Assembly (NCBI GenBank): GCA_033032175.1
Contig: CM065309.1
Location: forward strand, 620,001 to 684,000
Direction of reading: 5' to 3'
Source of the DNA: Saturnia japonica
Taxonomy: Eukaryota > Arthropoda > Insecta > Lepidoptera > Saturniidae
Length of the DNA stretch: 64,000 bases
Shown here: positions 10,706 to 21,684 of the stretch, one piece after another
Numbering within the stretch: the stretch's first letter is position 1
Layout of the letters: the number at the start of each line of letters is the position of its first letter
The notes under the pieces: generated by a model
What the model was told of the DNA's origin: nothing
Database searches by the model: none
What the model saw: only the letters and a program-made list of their open reading frames with translations
Made by a program: the position numbers and the translations under genes

Positions 10706-11276
10706 ATATATAGATACTATAAATATCAAACTGTCGGTATATCACAGTCTAAACAGAGGTGTATTTAAATACGAGATTTCCCCTTTTTTAATAGATAGTA
10801 ACAAGAGCACAATGCTTAGTAAAAGGTCATATTTTTGTTTTAGTAATAGTTTTTGGTTTTAGTATTACTATTATTAAATGTAATATTATTAGTAGGTGTA
10901 ATATGGTTTATTATGGGTATCCATAAGGTTCGAACCAACAACTCACTGAACTAGTAACAGTACAAACAAAATTGGTAAACGTAATATATACCAGAAAACA
11001 AAACTTAAGTCGAAAATACTAAGAAGTCAGCGAAATCTCCGCGCAAATAGCACGTGAGGGTCGTCATCAGACTGTATTGGGAAAAGGCTAAGACTGGAAG
11101 AGGCTGATAGCTTAATCCAGGCATTTTATCTCGCTGTCGGCTCTGGAGGGACCATCGCTCTGCGCAGTACACTACCGCCGTATAATATAATGCCAATGAA
11201 ATTATTTCATGTTTAGATTTTAATACCAGAAATATTTTGTTAGATTTATGTAACGATCGAATAACATATATGACAA

Positions 11277-11831
11277 CTAGCTGTGCCCGCGGTTGCGCTC
11301 GCGTGGACTACACAATGACATCGATCGTGCACACGTGCGAATCGCTCCCACTCCTGTTTAAATTAAAGACAAAAATGCTTATTGTGAGTGATCATTAGAA
11401 GATAGATATATACTCTCACTGACTTTTTATAGGTCTTTTAAAGGTGTACAAAAATATAATACATTAATTTGAAATTTCTCTTGTGGTTTACTCAGCGTAA
11501 AACATTTAAGCACTCGCAAATCGCCGTTTTTCCGAATTTATTTTTATTTACGCAAGTATCTACGAGTGAAAGTCCCGTTGAAATCGGTCCAACCGTTTCG
11601 GAGTATACCCGGAACAAACAGACATACAGACAAAATTTAAAAAATTGTTATTTTGTTATCAGTACAGTATATGCGTTCACGTTAAGCACCGGAACAAAGA
11701 GACGTACAAAAAGACAGACAAAATAAAATTATATTTTGTTAAAACAACTATATATAGAGTCATATGCATTTAGAAAAAGGTATTATTTTGATATTACAAA
11801 CAGACACTTTAATTTTATTTATTTTTATAGA
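11277..11831 (-). mobile_element. Helitron-like non-autonomous element, family A, copy 2
   Basis: Plus-strand start A|CTAGCTGTGCCCGCGG and far end ...TTTTATAGA|T, so on the minus strand it is A|TCTATAAAAA ... GCTAG|T: both ends and both flanking bases fit Helitron insertion. At 555 bp it is longer than the other copies. The '(a)ccggaacaaacagacata' segment is repeated in the second half ('accggaacaaagagacgtac'), a partial internal duplication. Non-coding. Confidence 0.7.
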
Positions 11832-11849
11832 TGAAGTATCTGTAAAACA

Positions 11850-12150
11850 TGTAGTTCTTGCCTACGAGACCACCGATAGACAGGCAATTCATCGACGGTT
11901 TTTCGCTGTATTGCCTGCCTGCATAAATATCTCTTCAATTAAAAGATCCGATGACGTAAGAAGGACTCGGCAAATCTCAAAAGACACAATGGCAGGGAAG
12001 TTTGTTCCATAGTTTCACGGTACGGCAAAGATAAGAGAACTTTTTAGTTCGTACCGATATGGAGGATACCGTTACACCGTAACTTCGAAGCCCAGCGTGT
12101 GAGGTTCTGTCGTGGAAAGGAGCGAAAGGAAAATGATTATGGTGGGTGTT
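11850..12150 (-). pseudogene. CR1/Jockey-like LINE, 3' end of reverse transcriptase ORF (remnant)
   Basis: Minus-strand remnant with the landmarks 'gaacctcacacgctgggctt', 'cggtatcctccatatcgg', 'gccgtaccgtgaaac' and 'ttcctacgtcat' (mixed strands). In protein terms this is the C-terminal block with 'NRTTR', 'RTxKLWNxLP' and 'YDIGSFK'-type motifs seen in the related copies at 25675, 29965, 46775 and 48885. Several frameshifts; no complete frame. Confidence 0.55.
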
Positions 12151-12182
12151 ACAACTGTACGGTTTAGTTACATTATATTAAA

Positions 12183-12368
12183 TCTTATTATATTAAGTGA
12201 GCAATTCTTGTATATGTATATATAATTAATTGGTTTCTCGGAAACGGCTCCAACGATTTGGATGAAACTTTGCATTTCGTTAATGTTTTACATTCCGAGT
12301 TTAGCTAGATAGGTGTTTTTTTTTTTGTTTATGTGACACCGAGCACAGCTCGGTCGCTCAGATATTAG
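12183..12368 (+). mobile_element. Helitron-like non-autonomous element, family N (complete, 186 bp)
   Basis: Begins A|TCTTATTATATTAAGTGAGC and ends in a perfect hairpin ACCGAGC-aca-GCTCGGT (12337-12353), then 'cgctcagatattag' and a flanking T. TC start, 3' hairpin about 10 bases before the end and A/T insertion site are the diagnostic Helitron marks; the final tetranucleotide is TTAG rather than CTAG. The best-defined family N copy here; another at 30694-32528 carries a Tc1 insertion. Confidence 0.75.
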
Positions 12369-12666
12369 TATTTATATTTTAGGATTTTTCAGTAAGTAAA
12401 TAACATAAATTTTTTATAGGAATGTTAACAACTTAATATTTTAAAATTTCAGTGACTTTATTAACCTTGAGAACTTTCAAAGAAGTAATAGAAATAAACC
12501 TGTATGAAACTCGGGCGTTTATTCTGATTCGAAACACGAATAATTCTGCGTTCTTTGTGAAAAAGTCGAGGGAACTGCCAGAGAATAAACGAATATTGAA
12601 AAAAAAAACAACATTTGTTATCGGACCGTTACTAACGAATTACAAAAAGTATATTTCAATAGAGTA

Positions 12667-12957
12667 TCTGTACATTAATACGTGAAGTAAAAGCTTTCGG
12701 TAACTTTTTAAGCATATTACGTGCACGGAAGACTGAGATTTGGCATGGTTAAAGTTTATATGGAGAAGGAGTGCAGAAAGCTAAAATTAATTTGTAATAT
12801 CTGTTACTAATATATTAAATAAAATAAATTGATACTGCGAATCCTAACTAAACCGACCAGTGCCATTGAACTTAGACCCCCCAAACAAATGTCAAACAGA
12901 AAATAGTCTATGATCAAAAAGTCGTAGGTCGAATTTCGAGCTTAGGGCGTTGGCTAG
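12667..12957 (+). mobile_element. Helitron-like non-autonomous element, family C, copy 3
   Basis: A|TCTGTACATTAATACGTG at the left and '...gtcgaatttcgagcttagg gcgttggCTAG|T' at the right. Both ends and flanking bases fit Helitrons, and the 3' hairpin GTCGAAtttCGAg is visible. It lacks the central 'attgacattgtcactcaa' segment, so it is an internally deleted copy of about 291 bp. Confidence 0.75.
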
Positions 12958-13179
12958 TATATATAAATTATGTACTAGATATCGAGCGAGAATATTTCAC
13001 TGATGATTGAAAAACGTTTGTTTTCGAAACACACCGAAGGCGGCGAAACGCGTGGAATACAGAAGTGTTCGGCCACTTACATTATAAATATAAAATACTA
13101 TGAAGGTTTTGTTTAGGTTAGTATTAGGGATGAAATAGAAAATTAACCATTTTATATACTTTCGATGTGTTGAGGTAAT

Positions 13180-13510
13180 TTGGTATATATTTCTTTATAA
13201 CAAAACCACACGCGTTGGGCTTTGGAGCAACAGCTCTGCGGTAACCTGGTCCATCTCGGAACAAACAAAAGATTTCGCTGACATAATATCTTTACTGTAC
13301 TGTAAGGTTGTGAAACTCTCACCCAGACAGTGTTCCCTCCTAGTTGAAGAGAGACATTTCAGCAGACCAGCATGCTCTCATGACTGTTGGTGGATTGTTG
13401 ATACCTCCTTTTTTGTTTGCATGTCAAATCGACGGTAAGCATAGTACAATCTTAACGCAACGGTGACTACCGAGAGATAGTAAAAAACTCGACACGCAAA
13501 AGCGAGTCAC
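13180..13510 (+). pseudogene. CR1/Jockey-like LINE tail (remnant)
   Basis: Phrases 'aaccacacgcgttgggcttt', 'gcggtaacctggtccatctc', 'actgtaaggttgtgaaactc' and 'gagagacatttcagcagacc' correspond to the protein motif blocks of the better copy at 48885-49252. Multiple stops and frameshifts. At 13455-13510, 'cgacacgcaaaagcgagtca' is the reverse complement of a segment at 23490-23540. Confidence 0.5.
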
Positions 13511-14196
13511 TGTGACGGACAAATGCTCTTTTATCAATGAATTTTCAATAAATTTTTGTCACAAAATGCCTGATTGTGGCTTATGTATACGAGCTAGGCA
13601 TATGGTATCGCAGACTTTTTTAATATTTACTAAGGACTAATATTTTTGTAGATCATTGTATTTACGTATCACTAACCATTTAACTAGAGCCCGCGTATAA
13701 AGCAGCTCGGGAGCGCTTTGTGTTCCCATATACTTAAGAAAAAAAAAATTTGAAGGCTAGCTAAGAGGTATAACTTAATGCTAAGTAGCCTATGCTATTT
13801 CTCATAAGTCTGGCTATCATTTATAAAAAGATTTTTTTTAATCTAACTAGTAGTTGTAGAGATTAGCGTTTTTAAACAAACAAACAAAACAACTCTTCCG
13901 CTATAATATATTATTGCATATTATATATTTATGTAGGGCGGGCTTCACTTCACAAAGTTACATATTATTTCTATTGTTAATTATTTCCTATTTAACAGTT
14001 ATAGTGTAACCGAACAAAAACTTATTGTCTTTAACAAAGCTTATTTAATTACAGGTCTTCCCGTTAAACTGTCCTGTTGTGAAACACGCACTCTGGTCGC
14101 CAATGTTGTTAGATAATTTTCTATATTCAGAAAATACTACGGGAGTTTAATTTACATTTGAATTACGTTGATATATTCAATAATTCTTATAAAAAA

Positions 14197-14687
14197 CTAG
14201 CTTTGCTCGCGGGTTCGCTCACATGGACTACAAAATGCTCGCGAGAATATTGCTACCCCGGTCCCGGTTATTTTAAAGACAAAAATGCTTATTGTGGGTG
14301 TTCCTTAGAAAATAGACTCGCTGACTTTTTTGTAGGTCTTTGTAATATCTAAAATTATGTTTTGTATATTAATTTCATATATCTCTTAATTGATTCACCC
14401 ATGACCAGATTTTTTAATATTATGCGGAATCCTAATTATTTTTCTAAAATAAAAGTAACATAAGTTACGCCTTATAATGTAATCTATCTGCAAGTCAAAG
14501 TCCCGTCAAAATCGGTCCAACCGTTTCGAAGATTACCCGGAACAAACAGACAGACACAAAGACACAGACAAAAATTGTAAAAATTGGTGTTTTGTTATAA
14601 GTATCGTATATACTTTCATATGCATTTAGTAAAAAACTGTTATTTTGATATTACAAACAGACACTTCAATTTTATTAATTGTATAGA
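14197..14687 (-). mobile_element. Helitron-like non-autonomous element, family A, copy 3
   Basis: Ends read on the minus strand: A|TCTATACAATTAATAAAATT and CCCGCGAGCAAAGCTAG|T. Both the TC and CTAG termini and the A/T flanks are intact. The body carries the family landmarks, including 'ccaaccgtttcgaagattac' and 'catatgcatttagtaaaaa'. Non-coding; the small open frame at 14158-14352 is element sequence, not a gene. Confidence 0.75.
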
Positions 14688-15309
14688 TAGTCATTGCCGA
14701 ATGTGATATCATTAATAGTTTAATTTAACTATCAACAGATATTATGATTTTATATTTCTAGCCCTTTGTCCTTTTCATAGTTATATACTAAATTTATATT
14801 TAGTAATAAATTATTGTTATTTCTTTATAATCTAGTACGCTGTGCGTTGTGTTATTATAAATGAGGAAACTTTATTTTTTTATGAGTTTATTTATGATTA
14901 GTTTTAAGCATAATAATCTGTACGTTTTTCATTAAAAATAAATAAATAAATCATGGACAGAAAATATTTCAAGTTTATGAAATTTTCGCCTGTCTGTCGA
15001 TCTGTTTATTTGTACGCCGCCAATCACGCAGAAAATACTTGATCGAATTTGATGAAATTTTTTGATTTCTGTTTATAGCCCCTAGTAATTTTTAGGTTGC
15101 ATTTATGGACATTTGTATGATATATAAGTTACGTTTATGTATATATAAAAAATAATATTTGTATAAGTAATACTGTAAAATATTTTTAAGGAACAAACTT
15201 GTAAATAATTTTGCCACATTACATTTTCTGGTATTATTCTACAATTGAATAGTTAAATATGAATTGTACAATTTAAAATATTGAATTAGGGAGTTTAATT
15301 TATAGTAAA

Positions 15310-15560
15310 TATTAATTGAAATATTTTGCATTAAATATTTCCATTCGTATTGGTATTGGTACCCATCCATATGTAGTTGATGTTCCATTTATCTGCACAA
15401 AACGCTTTGAATCGTCTTTCATTATGCGAACCACAAATGAATGGAACTCACTAGCCGCGTCTGTTTCTCCTGACTCACATAACATTGAAGTCTTCAAAAG
15501 GGGAGTAAATCAGTTTTTACTGAGCGATCGCGTGCAATCCTCGGCCTAGTCGTCACTATC
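15310..15560 (+). pseudogene. LINE reverse-transcriptase ORF, C-terminal end (remnant)
   Basis: An open frame of about 77 codons ending at 15549 reads GTHPYVVDVPFICTKRF, then MRTTNEWNSLAASVSPDS and HNIEVFKRGVNQFLL. 'HPYxVxVP..RT.RF..SF..RT..EWNSLP.SVFP..YN...FK..VN..L' is the pattern I recall at the C-terminus of non-LTR retrotransposon polyproteins in insects. The catalytic domain is missing, so this is a 5'-truncated copy. It belongs to a different lineage from the CR1-like tails elsewhere in the window. Confidence 0.6.
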
Positions 15561-15729
15561 CGTTAGGTATGACTGAGCCCAAGGGACGGGCAGTAGGTAC
15601 ATTATTGAAAAAGAAAAACAAACACACTCAATAATGAATTGTTACCATTACATATCTTAGGAAAGTATTTAATTTGAATGTGTTAGTTAACAAGGCGGGC
15701 AATAGAAAAATCCCTACAACCATGCTACA

Positions 15730-15840
15730 GTTTCATCAGGAAAACATCAGTCACCGGGCGCTCAGACTCATTGAAGGGATTCGAACTCATGTCGATCTAC
15801 GCGATATCCATCACGCTACCAAGTGAACTATCATTGTTTC
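15730..15840 (-). mobile_element. tRNA-like SINE head (fragment)
   Basis: Minus strand: 'cacttggtagcgtgatgga' resembles an A box region and 'gagttcgaatccc' is a good B box (plus 15776-15788). Spacing is right for a tRNA-derived promoter. There is no cloverleaf acceptor stem, so it is not a tRNA gene. Confidence 0.5.
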
Positions 15841-15844
15841 AACT

Positions 15845-16990
15845 ATATACTACGTATTTACTAAAAAAAACTTGCAAAACAATACTTAGAGAGCCCATGG
15901 TAATTTCAATTTTGTTTACATTATATATATATACATACATAAATCACGCCTATTTTCCAACGGGGTAAGCAGAGAACATGCCCTTCCATTTGCTATGATC
16001 CTGACATAAAACTTTCGCTTCTTCAACATTCATCAATCTTTTCATGCATGCTCGTCGGTTTAGAGTACTATTGACCTGACCTTTCTTCTTATTATATTAT
16101 AGGTATTACTTTATTGCACAAAAAAGTACAATTATCTACCAGTCTCCAAGGGGAGCAAGAGAAAGGTATATGCAAGGTGTGTATAATATTTAGTAAAAAA
16201 AAATATACCCAATATTCAATTGACCCAAGTGAAACCTACGTAGCGAATACTTCAAGGAATCCCGAGAGTTGCCTTTTTGGATGTTGATAGGAAGTTGGTA
16301 GTTTGATTATTCGGCATTCACCTTCGGAGCATGCAAAGTTTTTCGAGAAAAACTTAACATTGTGAACAATATCTCACATAGTTGCACGATTAACTCAGAT
16401 TACTGGATATTATTATTAAATATAATGAACTAGCACGAGAAAAGTTATTTTATTCTACCGATTTAAGCAAACTAAAAGGGACCAGATGTTTTAAAATGTC
16501 TTAGCTAGAGCTATAGAATGTTATTGATGTTAATGTATACATTGGTCCGTGGTTTGTTATTTATTGGAAAAATAAAAACCCAACCCTGAGGCGAATCTGA
16601 TCAGTGTAGGCAGGTGTAACAGGGCCTGTCCGTTGCGTCGGTTCCCAAAAGGATTCAATGTTTTATAAAAAATTTCTTACAACCTCAGTTTTTTTATGTG
16701 AAAGAATATAAATAAGACAATATCCCTTAATAAAATGGTACAATGTAAATTGTAATTCCATATTATCATTTTTCGGAGTCGGTTATTTATGAGTAGGGTT
16801 CTTAAATAAGAATCACGTATGTTTAAAAAAAATTAAACTAAATATATTATATTATTATCTTTTTTTGAAAGCTTAGTTTATAAACTTACGATGGATTGAA
16901 AATGTTGTGTTCGTTCACAATCTACCGACAGTTTACAATCTCATTAGATTGTTTATACACTAACGATTCGTAAAATTCTACGGTGACATA
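15845..16990. other. No supported gene
   Basis: Contains a fragment 'tattactttattgcacaaaa' (16104 on) reminiscent of LINE 3' tails, and otherwise unremarkable A+T-rich DNA. Confidence 0.35.
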
Positions 16991-16997
16991 TAACATA

Positions 16998-17065
16998 CTA
17001 GCGACGTGCCCTGGCTACGTATGGGTGCAATTTACAAAGTGGTGTGATTCACATTAAAAAAAGCA
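16998..17065 (-). repeat. Helitron-like 3' end fragment
   Basis: Plus-strand A|CTAGCGACGTGCCCTGGC is a decayed form of the CTAG-ended termini seen elsewhere. The rest of the element is not recognisable. Confidence 0.35.
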
Positions 17066-18081
17066 TGTTCTATTTATTTATTACGAGTTTATCACTTTAG
17101 TATTGATAGTTCATAACTTTACAGTTACAGAAACTATGCTTGGCTCGCGACACGGGATTCATAGACCATAATAGTCCGCTGCACGTGTTGCAGCCAACCG
17201 TTTCGTTGTGAGTGATTTCTTTAGTTGCAAGTAATTTTGAATCCGTAAAATCTTCTACTTCAGAAGTTTTACAGTATTCATTTAAATGATATAATGCCAA
17301 TTTTAATCTACATTAAATGCCCGAGTTAACTCATATGTATATCTGGATAAGAATTGGAGAAAATAGCTTCGCAAATAACCTAATACATTCAATTTTTCTG
17401 TTGAAGATAATAATGGTCCACGGACTTTTCTCTAGGCTTTTTGCGTAAGCTATGTAATCACCCAAAAATCTATTTATTGACGACTTGCTTAGAAAACATT
17501 GAATTTTCTGTACTATACAAAAATTTAATTGGAATGTATTTTACATACAAACCTTTCTTAAAAAATTCTCTAAATGACGATGAAAACTTTTTATATGTAC
17601 ATTGCGTGGTTTAGAAGAAGTAAGCGGACAACCGGACAGACGCCGATAGCGACATTATACTATGTATTGATGATACGATTCAAACTTTGTTTGTATAAAG
17701 TGGATATAATCGAATGATTCAAATTATGTTGAATTACTTTACAAAAGTGCGAGATTAATAGTACATTATTGCAAAGGCCGTGAAATAGGCAATTGCCATT
17801 TCCGCCGAGGCATATTATAGTGCTTTTCTCAAACATGCATGTCAAGTATCGAATTTACGGACAAAGAAAATCAAATCCATTGCAGGAGCGTTTTTTGAAT
17901 TTGGGTCATTACAACGCTCCAGCATGTTGTATGAAACGGCGTGCTGGGGTTATTAAATACTTTTTGATTGGATCTCTTTTATCATTCTTGGCATGTCCGT
18001 AAATTCAATACTTTGCGTGTTCTTTTTTCGAATATAATGACAATATTTCCATGCATGTTTGAAAAAAATAATATAATAATA
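17066..18081. other. No supported gene; left flank of the mariner
   Basis: A+T-rich. The frames at 17097-17300 and 17660-18002 have no domain I recognise. The TA at 18080-18081 is the left target-site copy of the mariner insertion. Confidence 0.4.
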
Positions 18082-18107
18082 GGTCTTTACCTATGAAATT
18101 GCCGTTC
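18082..18107 (+). repeat. mariner left terminal inverted repeat
   Basis: Outer terminus beginning ggtctttacctatgaaat. Pairs with 19332-19357. Confidence 0.85.
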
Positions 18108-18263
18108 TGCAGTTACTGGCCATTTCAAATCAAAATAATTTTTGTTTGGCTAAGAATTTCAAATTAATTTTATTTTAAAAACATGGAATTCTTTTTCCAA
18201 AAGTAGTCATTTGTTTATTGGTTAGTGTTACATTTTCATCGCATTTCAATATTTTTTGTCATC

Positions 18264-19292
18264 ATGGATACGTTAAAAATTCGAGTAATTATGGAATATG
18301 AGTACCGTCGTGGCAGCAACGCGGCACAAGCGGCACGCAACATCAACGACGTTTACGGAGCTAACACTACAAACCAACGCACCACCTGTTATTGGTTTGC
18401 TCGCTTCCGTTCTGGGAATTTCGACCTGAAAAATGAACCTCGCGGTCGTCCGAAGACTTTGGTTGACAATGACGAATTAAAGGCGATTGTGGAAGCTGAT
18501 GATACACAATCTACGGCTGAATTAGCAGCAGCTTTCGACGTTAGCGTCAAAACAATATTTGTCCATTTGCGTCAAATTGACAAGGTAAAAAAGCTTGACA
18601 AATGGGTGCCCCACGAACTCAATGATCGCCAGCGCGAAGTAAGCGTCAAGACGTGCCTTGCACTGCTCAACAGACAAACAAATGAAGGAATTTTGAACCG
18701 CATTGTTACCTGCGATGAAAAATGGATTCTGTTTGATAACCGCAAGCGCTCAGCAAGTTGGTTGGATCCTGGTTCAGCACCTAAACAATGCCCTAAACGA
18801 AAACTTACCCCTAGAAAAGTGATGGTCACTGTTTGGTGGTCTAGCGCCGGTGTGATTTATCACAGCTTCTTACCAAACGGGGTGAGCATTACTGCAGATG
18901 TGTACTGTGAAGAACTGAACACAATGATGGAGAAGCTGGCACATCTCCAACCAGCATTGGTCAATCGCTCGTCTCCGCTGCTCCTGCACGACAACGCGCG
19001 ACCTCATACTGCACAGCAGACGGTCTCCAAGTTGCAAGAACTGGGGTTGGAAGTTCTCCGTCATCCGCCCTACTCACCAAACCTTGCGCCTATAGACTAC
19101 TACTTTTTCCAGAATTTGGATAACTCCTTGGCGGGAAAAAAATGTAATACCCGAGAGGCAGTACAAGATGCCTTTGAAGAATTTGTTGCCTCCCGTCCAG
19201 CTGATTTCTTTAATAAGGGCATCAATAAACTGCCACTGCGCTGGCAAAGATGCATTGATTACATGGGTGATTACTTCGATCAATACAAATAA
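18264..19292 (+). CDS. mariner transposase, DD34D
   Basis: DNA transposase that binds the element's terminal repeats and cuts and re-inserts it at TA. I start at the ATG at 18264 (342 codons) because the protein then begins MDTLKIRVIMEYEYRRG, at the usual place before the first helix-turn-helix; the same frame is open upstream to an ATG at 18225 but that adds an atypical extension. Visible landmarks: N-terminal helix-turn-helix region (about residues 8-58), GRP linker motif (61-63), second DNA-binding half (about 68-110), WVPHEL motif (114-119), and the catalytic triad D151 (TCDEKW), D243 (LHDNARPH) and D278 (SPNLAPIDYYFF), with exactly 34 residues between the last two. All three catalytic residues are present and no stop or frameshift interrupts the frame. 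AATAAA overlaps the stop (19288-19293). The overall pattern resembles the cecropia-type mariners (the group of the SETMAR transposase) from memory. Activity itself is not shown. Confidence 0.93.
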   Translation: MDTLKIRVIMEYEYRRGSNAAQAARNINDVYGANTTNQRTTCYWFARFRSGNFDLKNEPRGRPKTLVDNDELKAIVEADDTQSTAELAAAFDVSVKTIFVHLRQIDKVKKLDKWVPHELNDRQREVSVKTCLALLNRQTNEGILNRIVTCDEKWILFDNRKRSASWLDPGSAPKQCPKRKLTPRKVMVTVWWSSAGVIYHSFLPNGVSITADVYCEELNTMMEKLAHLQPALVNRSSPLLLHDNARPHTAQQTVSKLQELGLEVLRHPPYSPNLAPIDYYFFQNLDNSLAGKKCNTREAVQDAFEEFVASRPADFFNKGINKLPLRWQRCIDYMGDYFDQYK

Positions 19293-19331
19293 AAAATACA
19301 TGAAAAAAATTCGTTTAAATTTTTTCATACA

Positions 19332-19357
19332 AAACGGTAATTTCATAGGTAAAGACC
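19332..19357 (-). repeat. mariner right terminal inverted repeat
   Basis: Ends tttcataggtaaagacc, the reverse complement of the left end. Followed by the target-site TA. Confidence 0.85.
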
Positions 19358-19371
19358 TAATATATCTATCT

Positions 19372-19712
19372 ATAAATGACTCACTACTGGGCTATCAGGC
19401 CTCTTCTCTAGGGAAGGCACAAGATTACTTACCACGCTAGCCCACTACGTACCTACTAGCGATTTCAAACGCCGAGATATCAACACTTCTACATAATTAT
19501 ATTGTTCCCCAAATACAGTGGACTAAAAGAGTATTTCTCAAGCGTTCAGGTGTTCTCACGATTTTTCCTTCACCGTCAGCCGATAGTGTCACCAATTTGA
19601 ATGAGTAAATGTGCGCGAATTTCGAAGAATTTTTTGGTACATACCGGGGATCAAACCTGCGGACATCGAATTGATAGTCCATCTGTGTAAACCACTCGAA
19701 CAACAAGATTTT
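19372..19712 (-). mobile_element. tRNA-derived SINE (degenerate)
   Basis: On the minus strand the head has an A-box-like 'agtggtttacacagatgg' and a B box 'caggtttgatccccgg' (plus about 19646-19661). The plus strand carries 'ctcactactgggctatcagg', 'cctcttctctagggaagg' and 'acgatttttccttcaccgtc', phrases I recall from a widespread lepidopteran SINE. It lies immediately right of the mariner; no link between the two is implied. Confidence 0.6.
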
Positions 19713-20129
19713 AACAAATATGTCTCTTATATAAAAATACATAAGGACTTCGAAAATTTCAGACACTCGTCTCAAGAGTTTGCCAAGTTGGAACGGACGA
19801 ACACAACGTATCGAAAAAATATCTGTAGAACAAAAAATACAGCCGACTTTGAGCTTTAGCGCTGTATATTTAAAACCAAAGGGCGTGTAAACATATTGTT
19901 GTTTTTTACTAAAAAAAATGTTGCGAACTTTTGAAACGATTGAGCCGTTCTGTTTTCAACTTTACCGTTCTGTTAATAAGTTTCAAAGGCTGTAAAATCT
20001 GTATGTGTTTCGGCAAACACTCGAATCGCTGGAGATCCCCTAGAACAGACGTCAAAAAAGTACTGCAGAGTTTGCTAACGAGGGAGGGGGAAAAATGTGT
20101 GTTCCACTTTCAACTTTCGATACAACCTT

Positions 20130-20335
20130 TTTTTTACCGACTTTAAAAAAATACGGGTTACTCAATTTGAATGTATATTTTTTTGTGGATGTTCAGCCAT
20201 TACTTCTTTGTTTAAGAACCGATTTGGATGATTATTTTTTGTCGGATAGGGGATACCTCAAGGACCTCACTTTGAAGATACACGGGAAAACTCTTCTATT
20301 TTCTTGTATTTTTTATACAAGCCATCGGATTTGAT
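20130..20335 (+). repeat. Family J repeat
   Basis: 'accgactttaaaaaaatacg', 'actcaatttgaatgtatatt', 'aaccgatttggatgattatt', 'gtcggataggggatacctca' and 'gaagatacac'. These recur at 34025-34250 and 59610-59850, and inverted at 9695 and 22280. Probably a small non-autonomous element or LINE tail; no end structure recognised. Confidence 0.55.
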
Positions 20336-20574
20336 TGATGTACGACTGAACTTTTTTGGAAAAATATAAAGATAGCGGACCAAACGGTCTTTATAAAATC
20401 ATCCGATTAAAAGAATCACCTAACGAGTTGGGTGATTATTCAGAAAAACAATGAAATTATATTTATTTTATTGAATACTTATTTCAAAGGCGATATGGAG
20501 TTATTTATTAATTATCGCAGTCCGTGATATGACATTGTAAAAGAATTAGGTATGGTCTAATTATTGCAAATGTT

Positions 20575-20800
20575 TTTTTATGCAACTAATGTCGTAAACA
20601 AGCATACGGCCCGCCAGATCGTAAGGAGCTACCGTAACCTATGGACGTTTGTAATACCATAGATATAACTAGGGTGTTGCTGACCTTGAATCATCCGTGG
20701 GGTAGGAGAGCTGAAAACCTTATTCATCGCAGCAATAAAACACAAGGATATTTGGTTGCGAGTCTGCCCCAAGTAGAGAGATACCTCCAAAGAAATTTGT
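20575..20800 (+). repeat. Family M interspersed repeat (SINE-like)
   Basis: 'aagcatacggcccgccagat', 'aaggagctaccgtaacctat', 'ggacgtttgtaataccatag' and 'ttggttgcgagtctgcccca'. The copy at 29690-29910 shares these phrases. I remember the 'catacggcccgcctgatggt' head as common in Lepidoptera. No clear B box. Confidence 0.55.
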
Positions 20801-20911
20801 ATGAAACATAACGAAATTCTATAATAATATACGAAATAAATCTAATAATTAATAAAAAATAGCATACTATTTAATAGTTTTTATTATTAAAATTAAGAAA
20901 ATATATTTAAG

Positions 20912-21065
20912 GCGAGATGGCTGGTAAGTGAATAGCGTGTTTGGACATTAAGTCTGTCGACGTAGGTTCGATTTTTACAATAAGCTTGAGTTTTAGATGA
21001 AGGATTACGTCGGTGTTAGTGTCGGTGTCGGTGGCGCAAGATGGCGTGAGGTGACGCTAACTCAT
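20912..21065 (+). mobile_element. tRNA-like SINE head (degenerate)
   Basis: 'ggcgagatggctggtaagtg' at the start and 'cgtaggttcgattttta' (B-box-like) about 50 bases later give a tRNA-derived promoter layout. The tail has 'gtcggtgtcggtggcgcaag'. Not a functional tRNA: the acceptor and T arms do not pair. Confidence 0.4.
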
Positions 21066-21684
21066 AAGTTTTATCCCATAATAGAACCTAGGTTTTTAAA
21101 AATGAAACAAAAAGCCGGACGGCAACAAAAACAATTACAATTTTTTTTTAACATGATTCCAAGACATCGTACTTAAATATTGCACACCTTATGTCACTCA
21201 AACTTTTAAAACGAATCTAACGATAACTTGTATGCTACAATCCATCAAGCCGTTTAAGTTACAGAGTGAGCTGAAGAAATATACATACATACGAGATACA
21301 TACGCTCAAAAATCATAACTATTCGTACTCGTATAGAATTTTTCACTTCAATAAATATACAATTAATATAACAATAACAGATTATACATCTTTGACTATA
21401 TTTTATTTTTTAAGTAAATTTTGTGACAAAGTACAAATAGGAGTCCCAAGTGGAGCACACCAGACGATAACAATCCCGTGGCACATTTGAATCGAGCTCG
21501 AATGCTAATGTGAGTTCTCGATAAAACGCCACTCGCTACACCTTAGTACAACTCGACAAGAATCCGTTTATTTTAGTGTAAACTCACAAATGTAAACTAT
21601 GATTTCTGTAAAATTTTGAACACAACCAAACAATAAAGTGTTCACGTTATCGATTCTTTTGAATTGTTAATTGTTAGTACAAAA

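Larger units (their letters stand above)
18082..19357 (+). mobile_element. mariner transposon, apparently intact (1276 bp)
   Basis: Left terminus GGTCTTTACCTATGAAATT... and right terminus ...AATTTCATAGGTAAAGACC are inverted repeats matching over about 25 bp with one mismatch near the inner end. TA dinucleotides flank both sides (18080-18081, 19358-19359), the expected mariner target duplication. Length, short terminal repeats and a single uninterrupted transposase are typical of Tc1/mariner elements. The uninterrupted frame suggests a young insertion compared with the decayed repeats around it. Confidence 0.9.

Noticed and set aside
15312..15497. Minus-strand open frame opposite the LINE end
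   Set aside because: The plus-strand reading carries the recognisable LINE C-terminal pattern; the minus frame is its shadow.
18572..19346. Minus-strand open frames at 18572-18829, 18870-19064 and 19074-19346
   Set aside because: They are antisense to the intact mariner transposase.
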